Source: Hygrocybe punicea
Taxonomy: Eukaryota; Basidiomycota; Agaricomycetes; Agaricales; Hygrophoraceae
Reading direction: 5' to 3'
DNA length: 64,000 bases
Assembly (NCBI GenBank): GCA_963556145.1
Contig: OY744472.1
Coordinates: 4,402,001 to 4,466,000 of the forward strand
Both the position numbers and the translations under genes were made by a program. The notes under the pieces are model-generated. The model was given only the letters and a program-made list of their open reading frames with translations, had not been told where the DNA came from and did not search any database. Of this stretch, positions 21,449 to 32,247 are shown in pieces (position 1 is the stretch's first letter; each line of letters begins with the position of its first letter).

Positions 21449-22200
21449 TAAAAGACTTGTTCTTTATGAGACCTGGTTCAGTGAGGGTTCATAATTAATT
21501 AATTAATCAAGTTGATTGCCTATAGAGAAAATCTTTTTGGGCAAGAGATATGATTCTACTTCTGATACTGGAAAATCAGATACAGTTGGGGCCATGTGTG
21601 GACAAGCTTACATAAGCATCCAAATATAAGTTGTTGCAAAAAAGACAAATTACCTTCCAATTATATTCAAAATATTCACTGGCTTCAATTCTTATTAGAA
21701 TCAGCTGAAAATTGAACTGCTGACTAATGTAACCATTTTGGGCCAGATGTGACAGTCACATGTGACTAATCTAGCCATATAAAGCAATTTTTGATATTAT
21801 ATAGCAAATTTTTTGCTGATCATATTAGTGACCAGTCTAACCATATATAGTAATTTCGCATAATATATGTCACATCACATACGGCTCATTCATTACACAA
21901 ATGCAATTATATTCAAAATATTTATACTGGCCTCAATTCTTATCAGATTCAGCTGGAAATTGAACTGCTGAGTAATATAACCATTTCGAGTAAGGTCTAA
22001 CAGTCACATATGACTGCTCTAACCATATAAGGCAATTTCTGATATTGTACAGCAAATTTTTTGCTGATTGTAATAGTGATAGTCACATGTGACTAGCCTA
22101 ACTATATAAGGTAATTTTACACTATATATACTAAATTTTGAGCTGATCACAGGAGTCATAGTCACATGTGACCACTGTTACTGTATATGGAAATATGAGC
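21449..22200 (+). repeat. Second copy of Helitron 5' region
   Basis: Continues the host repeat interrupted by the Tc1 element: 'gacctggttcagtgagg', 'gcctatagagaaaatc', 'ggggccatgtgtggacaagcttacataagc', then at least four units around CACATGTGACTAATCTAGCC and relatives. The order matches 9,870-9,958 plus 13,110-13,450. So the sequence at the start of Helitron 1 recurs at its end, as in a head-to-tail repeat. No coding follows; at about 22,200 it passes into a different dispersed repeat. Confidence 0.7.
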
Positions 22201-22845
22201 TATATAAGCAGAAATGGGCTAAACTTAGATGATGTACTAATATTTTTACTTAAAACACAAAATTCAATGTGATATTGCTATATACATATATTATCTTATA
22301 TGCTAATTATATATTTCAAGCAAAATCACTTATTAATATTTGTTACAATCATACAAATAAAAATCCAATGAAAGACAAAAGACTTTGTTTATGCTATATG
22401 CAACATTGGCCTACTCATCAAGCACAGCTGTCTTCATGTCATCATCTGTTGTATAACACTCAAGGTTATGGAGAAGTAGGGATTGAGCAAATGTAAGTCA
22501 ATTGTTACCATACTGTTTAGAGGCAGTTGTATTTGACAGTTGACCTGTTGCTCTCTCTTTTGGTTGAGAATATTGCATAATGATACAGTACAGAAGACAT
22601 GACAGTGGGAGAGGAGGTCGATGAACACTCAAGACACACTATGTGGTTTTATTTTTTCTACTTGTTATGTTGCTATGATGAGAGATGGGCTTATCAATAT
22701 ACAATATATGCTATATGTCTTATACCACATGTAACATGCTTTATGCAATTTAATGTTATTGTTTACTTCATCATGGAAGTGGAGAGGGGGAAAAAAGAAC
22801 TCGTTCATGCCATGCATAGCACTGGCCCACTAAATAAGTTATTTT
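22201..22845 (+). repeat. Dispersed ~640-bp repeat, copy 2
   Basis: Collinear with 3,260-3,905 with scattered substitutions. Both copies end at 'gcactggcccactaaa'. In this copy the next sequence is a cassette-type hAT derivative, in the other an unrelated AT-rich stretch. Confidence 0.7.
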
Positions 22846-23510
22846 AATGAATCTGACACGTATTTTATAACTACGCGAATCAAAACAAGGACAAAAACAA
22901 GGATGGTGGCAGTTGAACAACAATGCCAACAGCCACAATGACGGCGATGACAATAGCGACCATGGCCACAACCATGACCACAATCATTACCATAACCACC
23001 AAGAACCCCAAGGCGATCGGGGCACAAGGTGGACAATCGTAAACAAGGGCAGTGGCCAGGTGGGGGTGCGCCCACTGCCTGGCCTCTCAGTATGTGTCCC
23101 CATCCCATCAAACAAGCTAAGTCTTGAATGAACAGGCTACCACAATACCTCATGAACACAGCGTAACACGTCGACTGACGCATAGACATTGTTCGTGAGA
23201 TAGGCACCAAGAAGGACTGGCACCAAGAAGGACAATGGCACCAAGCAGAACAACAGGAGTATGGGCTATACCCATGCTCCCATTTCCAAGGCTCATTACT
23301 CATCCCGCATACCGGTCCACAATGGGCCAGAGTACCTGAAGACCACCACCTTCTTCACCTCACATCCACTGGTGTTATGTCAATTGACGCATGTCTATTG
23401 TTGCAAGGTCAAATGGTGACATGGGCAGGGCGATAAGTGGGTGAGACCCACAAGTTACCCACGGCGGGTGTGGGTCCCGGGTGACCCTAGGGTCAGAAAT
23501 CAGGGACCTG
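22846..23510 (+). mobile_element. Cassette-type hAT derivative (borders approximate)
   Basis: Contains the two shared modules in the usual order: GGTGCGCCCACTGCCTGG ... CTCAGTATGTG at about 23,063-23,097, and TATGTCAATTGACGCATG at about 23,374. A His/Asn/Asp-coding tract of simple sequence (gacaatagcgaccatggccacaacc) precedes the first module, and GGGT/ACCC-type words cluster at the right end (23,450-23,500). A near-perfect stem, GGCCAGG...CCTGGCC, surrounds the first module. Target duplication was not found, so borders are estimates. Confidence 0.5.
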
Positions 23511-24326
23511 TTGAAAACCCATTGTAGTGGCAAGGTTAGGGTGGCTATGGAACAAAGATCCTAACCTGGGGTTGTCAGCGTAGAAGTGATGGTGGAATAG
23601 TTAGCTAGCTCCAACATTGTTGGGTATGGCGGGTCGGGTGTCGGGTGATGAGTGATATAAGAATATGGACGGTAGAATAATGGGGAGAGTGTCGAGTGAG
23701 GGGAAATAGGGAAACTAGATTCTTTTTTAACATGGTGCTTGGGCACTGTTTGTATACTACAAAAGTGTCTATTTAGTTTCAGATGAGAGTCCTTGGCTGA
23801 TGAGGGAGAATAAAGGGAAACAGAAATAGGAGAGTGATGAGAAGGTTGCGATGTGACAATGACAGGAAAATGAGTGGGAAAAGTGAAAAGCCATGAAAAG
23901 ATGTCAAATACTTTTATGTATCTCCATAAGGGAGATGGTATGTGCAAATTGGGCAAGTCCAATGTCGGGATTCCAGTCTGATAAGATCCATCTGCAATAT
24001 TTGGGATTCCATGCATTTAGGAGTTGGACCAATCCTGTACATGAGCAATGCGTTGGGTTATGTTGGGTTCGAGCATGAATCGTTAGGAATGTTGGGTTCG
24101 AACAGGTTCGTGAGATATCAAGTTTCTGGTCTCAGAGGGCTGAGAGCCCTCTACATCTCCTTGGGTTTTCTGATAGAGACCATCCGTGGTCAACAATATG
24201 GTATCTCTAAATGCGGGGCACAAGTGTGGCTAACCATGTGAGTGGCCAAACAACGGCAAAGTAATAAAAATAAAAATAAATGACTTCATTGATCCATCTT
24301 TTCCTCTACACCATCACACGCCCACC
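23511..24326. other. Interval without recognised gene
   Basis: A frame on the minus strand (23,561-24,016, 151 codons) is open but composed of low-complexity Ser/Pro/Thr/His residues without a family motif. The region may include the 3' LTR or flank of the gypsy element that begins at about 25,890, but no TG...CA pair could be defined. Confidence 0.4.
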
Positions 24327-25712
24327 ATGTCTGAAACCTACAACACCTTCCTCGCATTCGTCAAAAGCATTGAACCCAAGGTCCAAGCAGACTACGAAGA
24401 GGCCATCAACATGATTACCATCTTTCATAATGACGACTTCATCACAATGATAGACAGCAATGAAGGGCTGGCTAGGCAATGGATAAGTGGTCATAAGAAG
24501 GCAATGGTGAGTTTCCCGGCTGATGACGTGTGTCCTAGGATAGCTAATGTCATCCCACTAGCATGGGATTGTTGCGGAGCTCCGAGCTGTGGGTATCAGG
24601 CCAGTAATGCTGCTGCTATGGGCCAACTGTCAATCGTACGCAAGCGAGGTCGAAGAGTGGCTGAAAGAGGCAACTGAATGAGAGAGGCAGGAGGAGGAAG
24701 AGGCTAAGCGGCAAGCAGATGAGAAGGCGGTTGTGGGGGAAGAGGAGGAAAGACGATTGGTGGAGACACAGGCATGGGCAGAGGTGGAGATACGGCAAGT
24801 GGCCGCAGAGGAGAGGTGGGAGAGGCTTAGGATGGAGAAGGAATTGCAGCAGTGGACCCAGGAGGTGGACCGGGTTGAGAGGGAGGCAGCCATGTATCGA
24901 TGGCATGCCAGCGAGGAGTGGTAAGCACGTGCAAATCTCACAAGCACAGCGGTCACAGGTGAGCAGGAGACCAGGCTGATTCCGGAGGGTGAAGTCGCAG
25001 TTAGATTAGAAGAAGGACCCATCGACCCAGAACCAGAGCAACTGGCTGATCTAGGTGACGTGGAGATGCCAGGAGTAGAAATCGAGGATTTGGCAGAGAC
25101 AATGGTGAGTTCTCATGTTGGTTATTTGTTCTTCATCACTGAGCTTCATAACAGTTCACTGGGCCGTTTCCTCTGCAAGCCTGCATGAATTGCGTCAAAG
25201 CTCAAGAGATGTGCTGAGGTGTTACAGGATATGTGTGCGAATGATGCTGCAAGCTGAAAAAGAGGTGCACCAATGTGACACATTGGATGGGTGGGGGACG
25301 ACACAAGGACACTGGTAAGAGGAAAGAGGTGATAGGTGGTACGAGGAAACCACTCTTGTTTACCACTAAAATAATCCGGACAAGGCCCATTTGGGCATCA
25401 ACAAGTAAGCGGCCGGTCGAAGAGGTGGAGTCGGAATCGGATGAAGAGGAGGAGGAGATGGATGTGGAGCGGCCGACAAAAAGGCTTAGGGCAGATTCTG
25501 GAACCAATCTGTTCGATGAGGCGATAGAGAGTTTCAGGAGCGTTTTCGTGTGACTCGCAGTGCTGACAGAGGAGTTGGGGACCCTGGGTGCTAAAGTAAA
25601 CCAGCATTTAATCTGGTTTGGCCAGCAGTTCCAAAGGCTTCACATGGATCATGAGTGGGTATCAGCGATGCTGGTGTTGATGAGGCACAATTTTGAGACT
25701 GGCCACCTCTAA
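24327..25712 (+). pseudogene. Broken coiled-coil ORF beside gypsy pol
   Basis: Starts MSETYNTFLAFVKSIEPKVQ and ends FQRLHMDHEWVSAMLVLM...HNFETGHL at the TAA 25710-25712. The middle is Glu/Arg/Ala-rich and strongly coiled-coil like (EEERRLVETQAWAEVEIRQV), followed by an acidic stretch (EEVESESDEEEEEMDVERPT) with a basic KRLR. Stops (EATE-TGA-ERQ near 24,675; after ASEEW near 24,922; after SFRSVFV at 25,551) and frameshifts break it. Similar proteins, sometimes with a Zn2Cys6-like cysteine cluster, are found near gypsy elements in mushroom genomes; that cluster is not clearly preserved here. It is convergent with the gypsy pol gene, which ends about 180 bases away. Function unknown. Confidence 0.6.
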
Positions 25713-25904
25713 AATATTTATAAAATGTGTCCATGTAAATAAAACAAAATATATTGTGTACATATCAAAAGACATTTCAGCAGCTAAGGAAAGCTTATGG
25801 CTCCTGAAGACATGGGACTGTTCACATCATTTGTTGTATCATTAGAAAACTAAGAGGAACTAAATAAAATAGAGGTATAAAATGGACAGAAATAAAAGAA
25901 ATGC

Positions 25905-26192
25905 CTAATTGTTGTCGGGTGAGGAGTCTTTGGAGGGCAGGTATGTTGGATCATCAAGATCACTTGAGTCGGTATCATCAGCATCGGGGTATTGTAAGAA
26001 TATTGTCCAATAGTATTGATATTTTCGAGCGGGCATGGTAGGGTACGACTTGGAAAGCAGCAAATCGAAATCTAGAAACTGCATCATCGAGTTCAGCTAG
26101 TATGTAGGATCTGCCATGAGTTTTCCTGATGACAATCATAGGCCCAAAGTATCACGGTTTTGCTTTTCGATCAAAAGACATTTTGATATGTG
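25905..26192 (-). pseudogene. Gypsy Pol C-terminal segment
   Basis: Directly continues the integrase across the hAT insert: on the minus strand it reads MSFDRKAKP, a TGA, YFGPMIVIRKTHGRSYILAE, LDDAVSRFRFAAFQVVPYHA, i.e. the GPY/F-like tail common to these integrases. It ends in an acidic stretch (DADDTDSSDLDD) before the stop at 25,905, in a shifted frame. The GPY/F region normally helps integrase bind chromatin or DNA. Confidence 0.8.
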
Positions 26193-26200
26193 AGTTTCAG

Positions 26201-28695
26201 TAGGGATGACCACGGGTCTTGAACGGGTCGGCTCGGCTGACACCGCACCCGTACCCATGAACACCTTACCCAGGGTGGTTTTGACCCACACCACACCGCA
26301 CCCGAACATCCATGGGTCACGACGGTACACCTTACCTGTGGTGTACCGTCGCGTCCCGCCGTCCACCACAGCCCCCGTTCCGCTCTGCAACCTCGCAGAT
26401 GCAGCGCCGGCGTCAATTGACACGACATGCTTGTCCGCGAGGTGATCAACATGGGGAACGAGGGGCATGTGCCATCAGACGCGTTGTAGCGCGTCTGCAA
26501 GGTGGACAAGAGGGGGACGAGAGGGGGACGCGTCGCCGTCGTCGCTGTTGCGTGTCCGCAAGGTGGACGAAGGGGGACACGTCGTTGTTGCGTGTCCACG
26601 AGGTGGACGAGAGGGGGTGCGTCGTCATTGTTGCTTGTCCGCGAGGTGGATGAGAGGGCAACGCGTCGTTGTCGTTGCGTGCTGTTGCCCCATGCTGTTG
26701 TTGTTGTTGTCATAGCGTAGTTAGCTACAGTTCATTACTTGATCAGAAATTGAGACTTACCTAGGCCAGGAAGTGGGAGCACCACCCCCCGGCCGCTTCC
26801 CTGCTCCTTCCTTTGACTGTTCCGGTCGGTCGTCTGGTTGCCGCGCGCTTGCTCGCCCTTGGTTATAGCCGTCGAGGTGGTTGTGGTGGTTGTGTGATGA
26901 ACCCGTGACACACCGCCAGACCGCGGGTACGGGTCACGGTATGGTCACGGGTGACGAAACCAAACACGTTACCCGTACCCGCGCAACTGTTACATTTCCA
27001 ACTCCGCTTCCGACCCCGATGCCCATTCCAATACCTACCATGACGATTCTACACTGCCACCTTCCTTTTTTATTTCATTTTGTCCTTTGTCTTTGTTTCG
27101 ATGTCATTGTTTCTTCATTCGGACATCCTTGTACTTTCTTGTTCTTGTTCTCTTTTTGTCCCACCTTCTAGAACAATCCAGACCGACCATGGACATATCC
27201 ACGTGACCTCGTTGTACCCGAATAGTCTCCTTGCCGACGGATGTCACCGACATTGTCTTTTCCCTTCGATATCTTGTTTACGCTATCCCACGACAAACCG
27301 ATCACAATGGCTGTACTCCCGAAACAGCTCATTACCGTAATTATCATTGGCAGCATCGCCATCACTTTCCTGATCGGTTTCTACATTGTTATGATCTATC
27401 TTTGGCATCGGCACCGAAACCCTTCCGCCATCGATACTTCCGACTTCCACCTCGACAATATATCAACACGTAATTGACAATTGCCATTCTTGGATATATG
27501 GTTTCCACTTTTGTATTCCGTGCCTACCATTATCCTCCCTGACGATCCGATGACATTCCTCACCTGCTTGAGCACTCTGAACAATCCTCGATCACACGAC
27601 AATTCACTGTTCCCTCCAAGCCGACCATCGCCGAAGCACATACATTCAAACTTCGACCATAGACCACACGACTTCCCAATACAGTGACCCGACCCCTATC
27701 GTTTATTGTTCACACGACACCGCTTCAATGCAGTACCCGACGACTTGTTCCCACAGCTTGTCACCTGTGCCATGACTCGACACCTGGACCCACATTCCTT
27801 TATCCATTTTTATCCATAACCTTGTTACCTCCCACATTCATTTACAACGATACCCTTTCTTGGACAATACCAACATCAGATGGACCCTATTGTTCCATGA
27901 ACAGGACAAGACACCGCTCCTCGACACGTCATCAACACAGACATCGTCATCCGGTACAGCTTATGCTGTTCACATGTCTGATCTCGACTAGCCCACCGTC
28001 CTTGTTGGTTTTCCTTCCGCACATTCCTTTGTTTTCTTTCATGCCGACTTTGCTGTTACATCCACACCACCTCAAGACATTCCCTTCACCAATCTCACAC
28101 TGGACGATACCCATCTTCGACCCGACCGTGCAACGCATTTGCCAGACTGCGCATTTGCCTGTTACAGCAAGTGTAGACCCCGAATAGGCAATTCTGCACA
28201 TCACATGATCCGATGACAAATCATCCGAGTCATCCGGACCCCCTCTATTCCTCAATGACACCCGGGCCTCCAGTTGGATCGCGAGAACATCGACATGAGG
28301 ACGCCTCATGTGCGCCTCATGGTGAACACATGGTGTAGTTGGACATGTTGTAGCTTCATGGTTGGATTCTCATTTACCTCCCCTCAAGTTCATTCACTAT
28401 ATCTACTGTCCTTGTCGTTAGTTCAGACTTTTTCTTCTTTTCCTTTCTTTACGTTTAGTCTGGTTCTTGGGGCAGACCCCCTTGTCTTGGGTAACCCCCA
28501 CGGCTCGCAATGACTTTAGACCACGAACCTCCCCCCTTGTAGCAGTGTTATCTACCAATGAAACTGCTGTTCTTCCCTCTGGAAACCACCCTCCCTGTTA
28601 AGTTGATTGTTGCCGGAGCCCGCTGCAGAAGCGATCCGTAACAGCAACCCGTTTTGGTAATACCACGGGTTGACCCAAACCCATGGTCATCCCTA
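26201..28695. mobile_element. hAT derivative, 2.5 kb, 8-bp target duplication
   Basis: Left end TAGGGATGACCACGGGT, right end read inward TAGGGATGACCATGGGT; flanked by AGTTTCAG at 26193-26200 and 28696-28703. Subterminal GGGT/ACCC words are dense at 26,210-26,350 and 26,880-26,990. It carries the shared cassette in reverse orientation: GGTGGTGCTCCCACTTCC ... AGGTAAGT near 26,760-26,795 (minus strand) and GCGTCAATTGACACG near 26,412. From about 26,985 to 28,640 it contains a block also present in part at 4535-4800; no transposase is encoded. It split the gypsy integrase, and frame is restored by excision. Confidence 0.88.
27307..27477 (+). CDS. Small membrane-spanning ORF inside hAT derivative
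   Basis: A 56-codon frame starting MAVLPKQLITVIII contains one strong hydrophobic segment (about residues 9-31, VIIIGSIAITFLIGFYIVMI) followed by basic residues WHRHR, the pattern of a single-pass membrane peptide. There is no homologue that I recognise and no evidence for expression. It could equally be chance or a relic of a captured gene. Confidence 0.25.
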   Translation: MAVLPKQLITVIIIGSIAITFLIGFYIVMIYLWHRHRNPSAIDTSDFHLDNISTRN

Positions 28696-28703
28696 AGTTT
28701 CAG

Positions 28704-29285
28704 ACAAGGACAAGGTTGCCGGGTTTGAAATCAAAGGTTTTGATTGTATTCACGTATTTCTCTTTGAATTGTCAGGCGGATGCAAGACGAGACTTGGTGA
28801 GTTTTTCTTTGACTTGATTGAGGTTGGCCTCTCATTTATGAAGTTGGCGGGCACGGATGACTATGAGGTCGGTCATCGACATCGCATCTTGTGTCAGAGC
28901 CATGTATGTTGCTTCAGCAAAGTCGAACGGAAAAAGCGGCTCTACTCCCTGTGCAATGTAGTAGGATGAGTACCTGAGGTTTTTGTGTGTGGTGACCCAT
29001 TTGGCCCAAAATATGGAATGAGTTACTGTATGCCATTTCTTTTCATCCCCGTCACAACTTTTCATAATGGCCTCCCAGACATCTAGGTGACGATGCTTAA
29101 CAGGTCCATTCACTTGTGGGGTATAGTGTGAAATGCGGATGTGCCGGATACCATAGCAGGATGTGAAGTAGTCAAGTGCTTCCACGAAGGGTTTGCCGTT
29201 GTTGGTAACAATTTCTTTGAGGGCACCCCAATGGCATAAGATATCCTCAAACAGGAATGTGCTGATGGTTGAACCAGTCTCACGG
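28704..29285 (-). pseudogene. Gypsy integrase core, catalytic residues lost
   Basis: After the 200-bp insert the frame resumes at RRETGSTISTFLFEDILCHW. The second catalytic position reads VTNNG (Asn codon 29201-29203) and the third PVKHRH (Lys codon 29096-29098); relatives have Asp and Glu there, so two of three DDE residues are gone, each by a single G-to-A step on the coding strand. The tail HSIFWAKWVTTHKNLRYSSY and GVEPLFPFDFAEATY is typical. TGA stops at 28832-28834 and twice more before 28,704 stand where Arg is expected. The remaining C-terminus is at 25905-26192. Confidence 0.85.
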
Positions 29286-29485
29286 TGATACGCATGCTGC
29301 GTGTCTGAGGTCCGATTCACATATTTTACCTCTTTTTAGTAGTTAGTTTTTGTTATGTACTTATTGTAGCACAACAAGCACAAACAAAAGATTGGATTCC
29401 CCCTTTTCCCCCATCTCTGCTGAGCTCGAGACCTCCCTTGGATCAGTCCTCACACAACACACTTAGACTCCCTCTCAGTGTATCA
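29286..29485. mobile_element. 200-bp solo-LTR-like insertion in gypsy integrase
   Basis: The insert starts TGATACGCATGC and ends CTCAGTGTATCA, with the 6-base inverted ends TGATAC/GTATCA, and is flanked by ACGG on both sides (29282-29285; 29486-29489). Removing it joins FRMLRR to RETGST in the gypsy integrase frame. TG...CA ends and a 4-bp duplication fit a small solo LTR; no internal coding region was seen. Confidence 0.7.
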
Positions 29486-29489
29486 ACGG

Positions 29490-31563
29490 CGTAGCATTCG
29501 AAACTCGGGGTAAGCAGACAGGGAGCAATGGGCTTGGACAATGTATCAATAGCCACCGGATCGGGGCATAAACATCGTGTCGACATATGCTTTGCGGAAG
29601 AGCACAGCCAGTGTAGCAATGGTTGGCAGGATGTGATGATAATGCATTTGCTGTACTTGGCACTGATGGCAAGACTGGACGTACCATTTAATGTTGTGGT
29701 CGAGGTGCAGCCACCAGAAACGGTCGAGTAGCCAGACACAGATGAAGAATATGCCTTTATGGCCAAGGGAGTTGTGAGCGTCTTTGAGCCATTGAAGCCG
29801 GCAGTCAGGCAGTATGACGAGCTGGTGTTTCCCGTGACAGTCTTTATGCCAAAGCTTGTTATTAGTGATGAAGAACTCAGGGGAGTATCATAGGAAGAGA
29901 CAGTATTCATCATCTGTGAGGTTTGTGGGTCGGGTTAGATCTCGTAACCAGGTCTCGACAAGGGCAAGACGAGCATTGGCCAGATCGTGGTATGTTGGAA
30001 ACAGTTTCCTGGTTTGTATAGACAAGGATGGCTGGTAACTCTTGGAGCCGGTCTGCAGTGGTACAGCAACGGCCACATATGGCAATCAGCTTAGACAGCA
30101 TGGGGATGGGTCAGTAGTTAATGACTTCCATAAAGAAACCATATGAGTAGTCAAGCCAATCGTTGGAGTCGTCAATTTCCTTGGGGTCTTCTGCAGTGTG
30201 GGGGTGTCTGGAGAGTCTGTTGGATGCACTGTGTGTGGAAGCGGGTACATGAACAAGTCTAAAATTGAATAGGAGGACACTGGCTATCCATTGGTTGATT
30301 GTCGCATTGGGTTGGATGTCGGGATTGTTGAGCATCCCTTTATATACTTTGCGTTAACTTCAATGGTGAGGTTGCAGACACCAATAATCAAGATCCGGTA
30401 GGCACGGAGGGCCCTGAAGAGGCCATAGAGCTCCAGCTTAGACTGGGAGTATCAGGCTTCATGCTCGTTCCATGATAATGAACCAAAGCGATTTGGGTAA
30501 CATTTTCCGTCGGTGTGGATTTGCATGAGAACAAACCCAACTCTGAGAATGGAAGAATCAACAGCGAGTATGACCTCCCATTCACGCATATAATCGATAG
30601 CATGCAGTGCTGGCGATGTAATGATGGCATTCTTGAGGTAGTCTATGGCGGTCTCTTCTTCTTTGCCAAATTTGAAGGGTAGTCCTTTGTGGGTAAGATG
30701 GATGAGGGGTCGGGAGTGGTGCGAGAAGTCCTTGATAAAGATACACAAGATGCCGCAGATACCAAGAAAGGCACGAACTTTGGTGAGGTTGGTCAGCATC
30801 GGCCAATCGCGAATCTTCTGCACTTTGAACTCATTGGCTACTCATCCTTTGTATGTGCATCGGTGGCCAACAATGATGACCGAGGGTCAACATAGTTCGA
30901 GTTTCTTGCCGTTGAAGGTACCACTAACATAGCGGAAACACTGGATGACGTGGTTGACACCTTGGAAGTATTCCCAAATAAAATGTTGGATTGCCGGGTT
31001 CTCAGGTATGGTCTTGTAGGTACCGTCAGGTTGTTCGTAGCAGGTTGGAGGCCCTTTGATGGGAATATTGTCTATGTATTGAATGGCAAGGTGTGGGATC
31101 TCGTCACAGAGGATGTACGTGGAGTCACCATGTAAGATCTGTGGGGAATTAGTGTATCTAATAGCGATCCATGTAAGTCAAAGCATTCCCAGTGGGGATT
31201 GGAATGTCATATAGTCTTAAGACGAGGGATGGTCAAGGCGTTAGTTGAAAGAGATGAAGAGGTCAAAAGAGGTTTATCAAGAGTGGCCTCTGAAGGCCTT
31301 GGCCAAGTGCTCGGTCATAGGCCATACAGTGGGATCACAGATTGTGATGGCATTAAGGGGCTGTATAATAAAGGGACTTCCCATCCTTTTTCAAGACACA
31401 AATCCAGCAGGAGCAGTATGATGAGTTTGAAGGTTCATAGGTACTGGTGTTGATTTTGTCTTTGATGATACCGATGACTTCATTGAGGATGCTGGGAGAG
31501 ATTGGGATATTTCTATGGACCCATGGGTCATGCTGTATGGTAGGAATGTGGATCAGCAGGAAA
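29490..31563 (-). pseudogene. Gypsy reverse transcriptase, RNase H and integrase zinc domain
   Basis: On the minus strand: IHIPTIQHDPWVHRNIPI, then INTSTYEPSNSSYCSCWICV and VLKKDGKSL (fingers), TTFQSPLG-like sequence, and the catalytic loop YIDNIPIKGPPTCYEQPDG. The loop has Asn at 31067-31069 where active relatives have Asp. RVRAFLGICG-type thumb and LKNAIITSPALHAIDY mark the RNase H connection. The integrase zinc module is HNSLGHKG ... CHQC near 29,640-29,800, and VDTMFMPRSGG carries the first integrase Asp near 29,580. Stops interrupt the frame at several places (near 31,230, 30,890 and 30,452). Confidence 0.85.
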
Positions 31564-31799
31564 TACATCAGGAATAACACTATAGCTCTGAGACACTCTA
31601 AGAGTGTCTCAGAGTGTCTCAGAGTGTCTCAGAGTGCTCAGAGCACCAGAGCTTTCAGAGTGACCTGGGATGGTCTGAAAGCACAGTGGCTGACTATTCT
31701 GCACTGAGAGCGCTCTGGGACACTCTAAGACACTCTGAGGAAGGTCCTCAGACTATCACAAAGAAGTCTTGAGAGCTCTCAGAAGTATATGTTATTGAA

Positions 31800-32247
31800 A
31801 TAATGCCGTTCTGCAGTGCATGCTTCTGTTATCCGCAATTGAGATGTTTATTCACAAAGTCAGAAGATGTTCAAAATGCTGAGTAACATTAAAAATGTGA
31901 ATAATATAATTCTAATTGTAATTTCAGTTGTATTTAATATATAAATAAATATTAATTATCAATTATTAAATAATACTTTATCCTGAGATTATTATTAATT
32001 AAGTATCAATGACAATACAGCTGGTTGACTTACAAAGCACCGTTAAGTTAAGTGAGCTGGAGAGTAAGCAAAGCATGTGAGTTATATAGTGTTTGAAGAT
32101 GTACATGGACCATTTGTCTGTATTTGATAGAAATGCATACCAAACATTGCCAATGTAGTAGGAAGGTGTCTAAAATAGGTAATCATTTTATCACCATAAA
32201 ATAGACACCTTTTTGGGACACAGTTTTCAATGGGGTCATCAAGGCCA
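31800..32247. other. AT-rich interior of TA composite
   Basis: AT-rich with a small inverted pair ('ggtgtctaaaataggtaatcattttatcaccataaaatagacacc', 32,164-32,210) that could fold into a hairpin. No gene. Confidence 0.45.

Noticed and set aside
23561..24016. 151-codon minus-strand frame
   Set aside because: Low-complexity Ser/Pro/Thr/His composition and no motif; could not be supported as a gene.
31590..31740. GAGTGTCTCAGAG repeats as a possible centromeric or telomeric satellite
   Set aside because: They lie just inside both inverted ends of a TA-flanked element, so they are its subterminal repeats.
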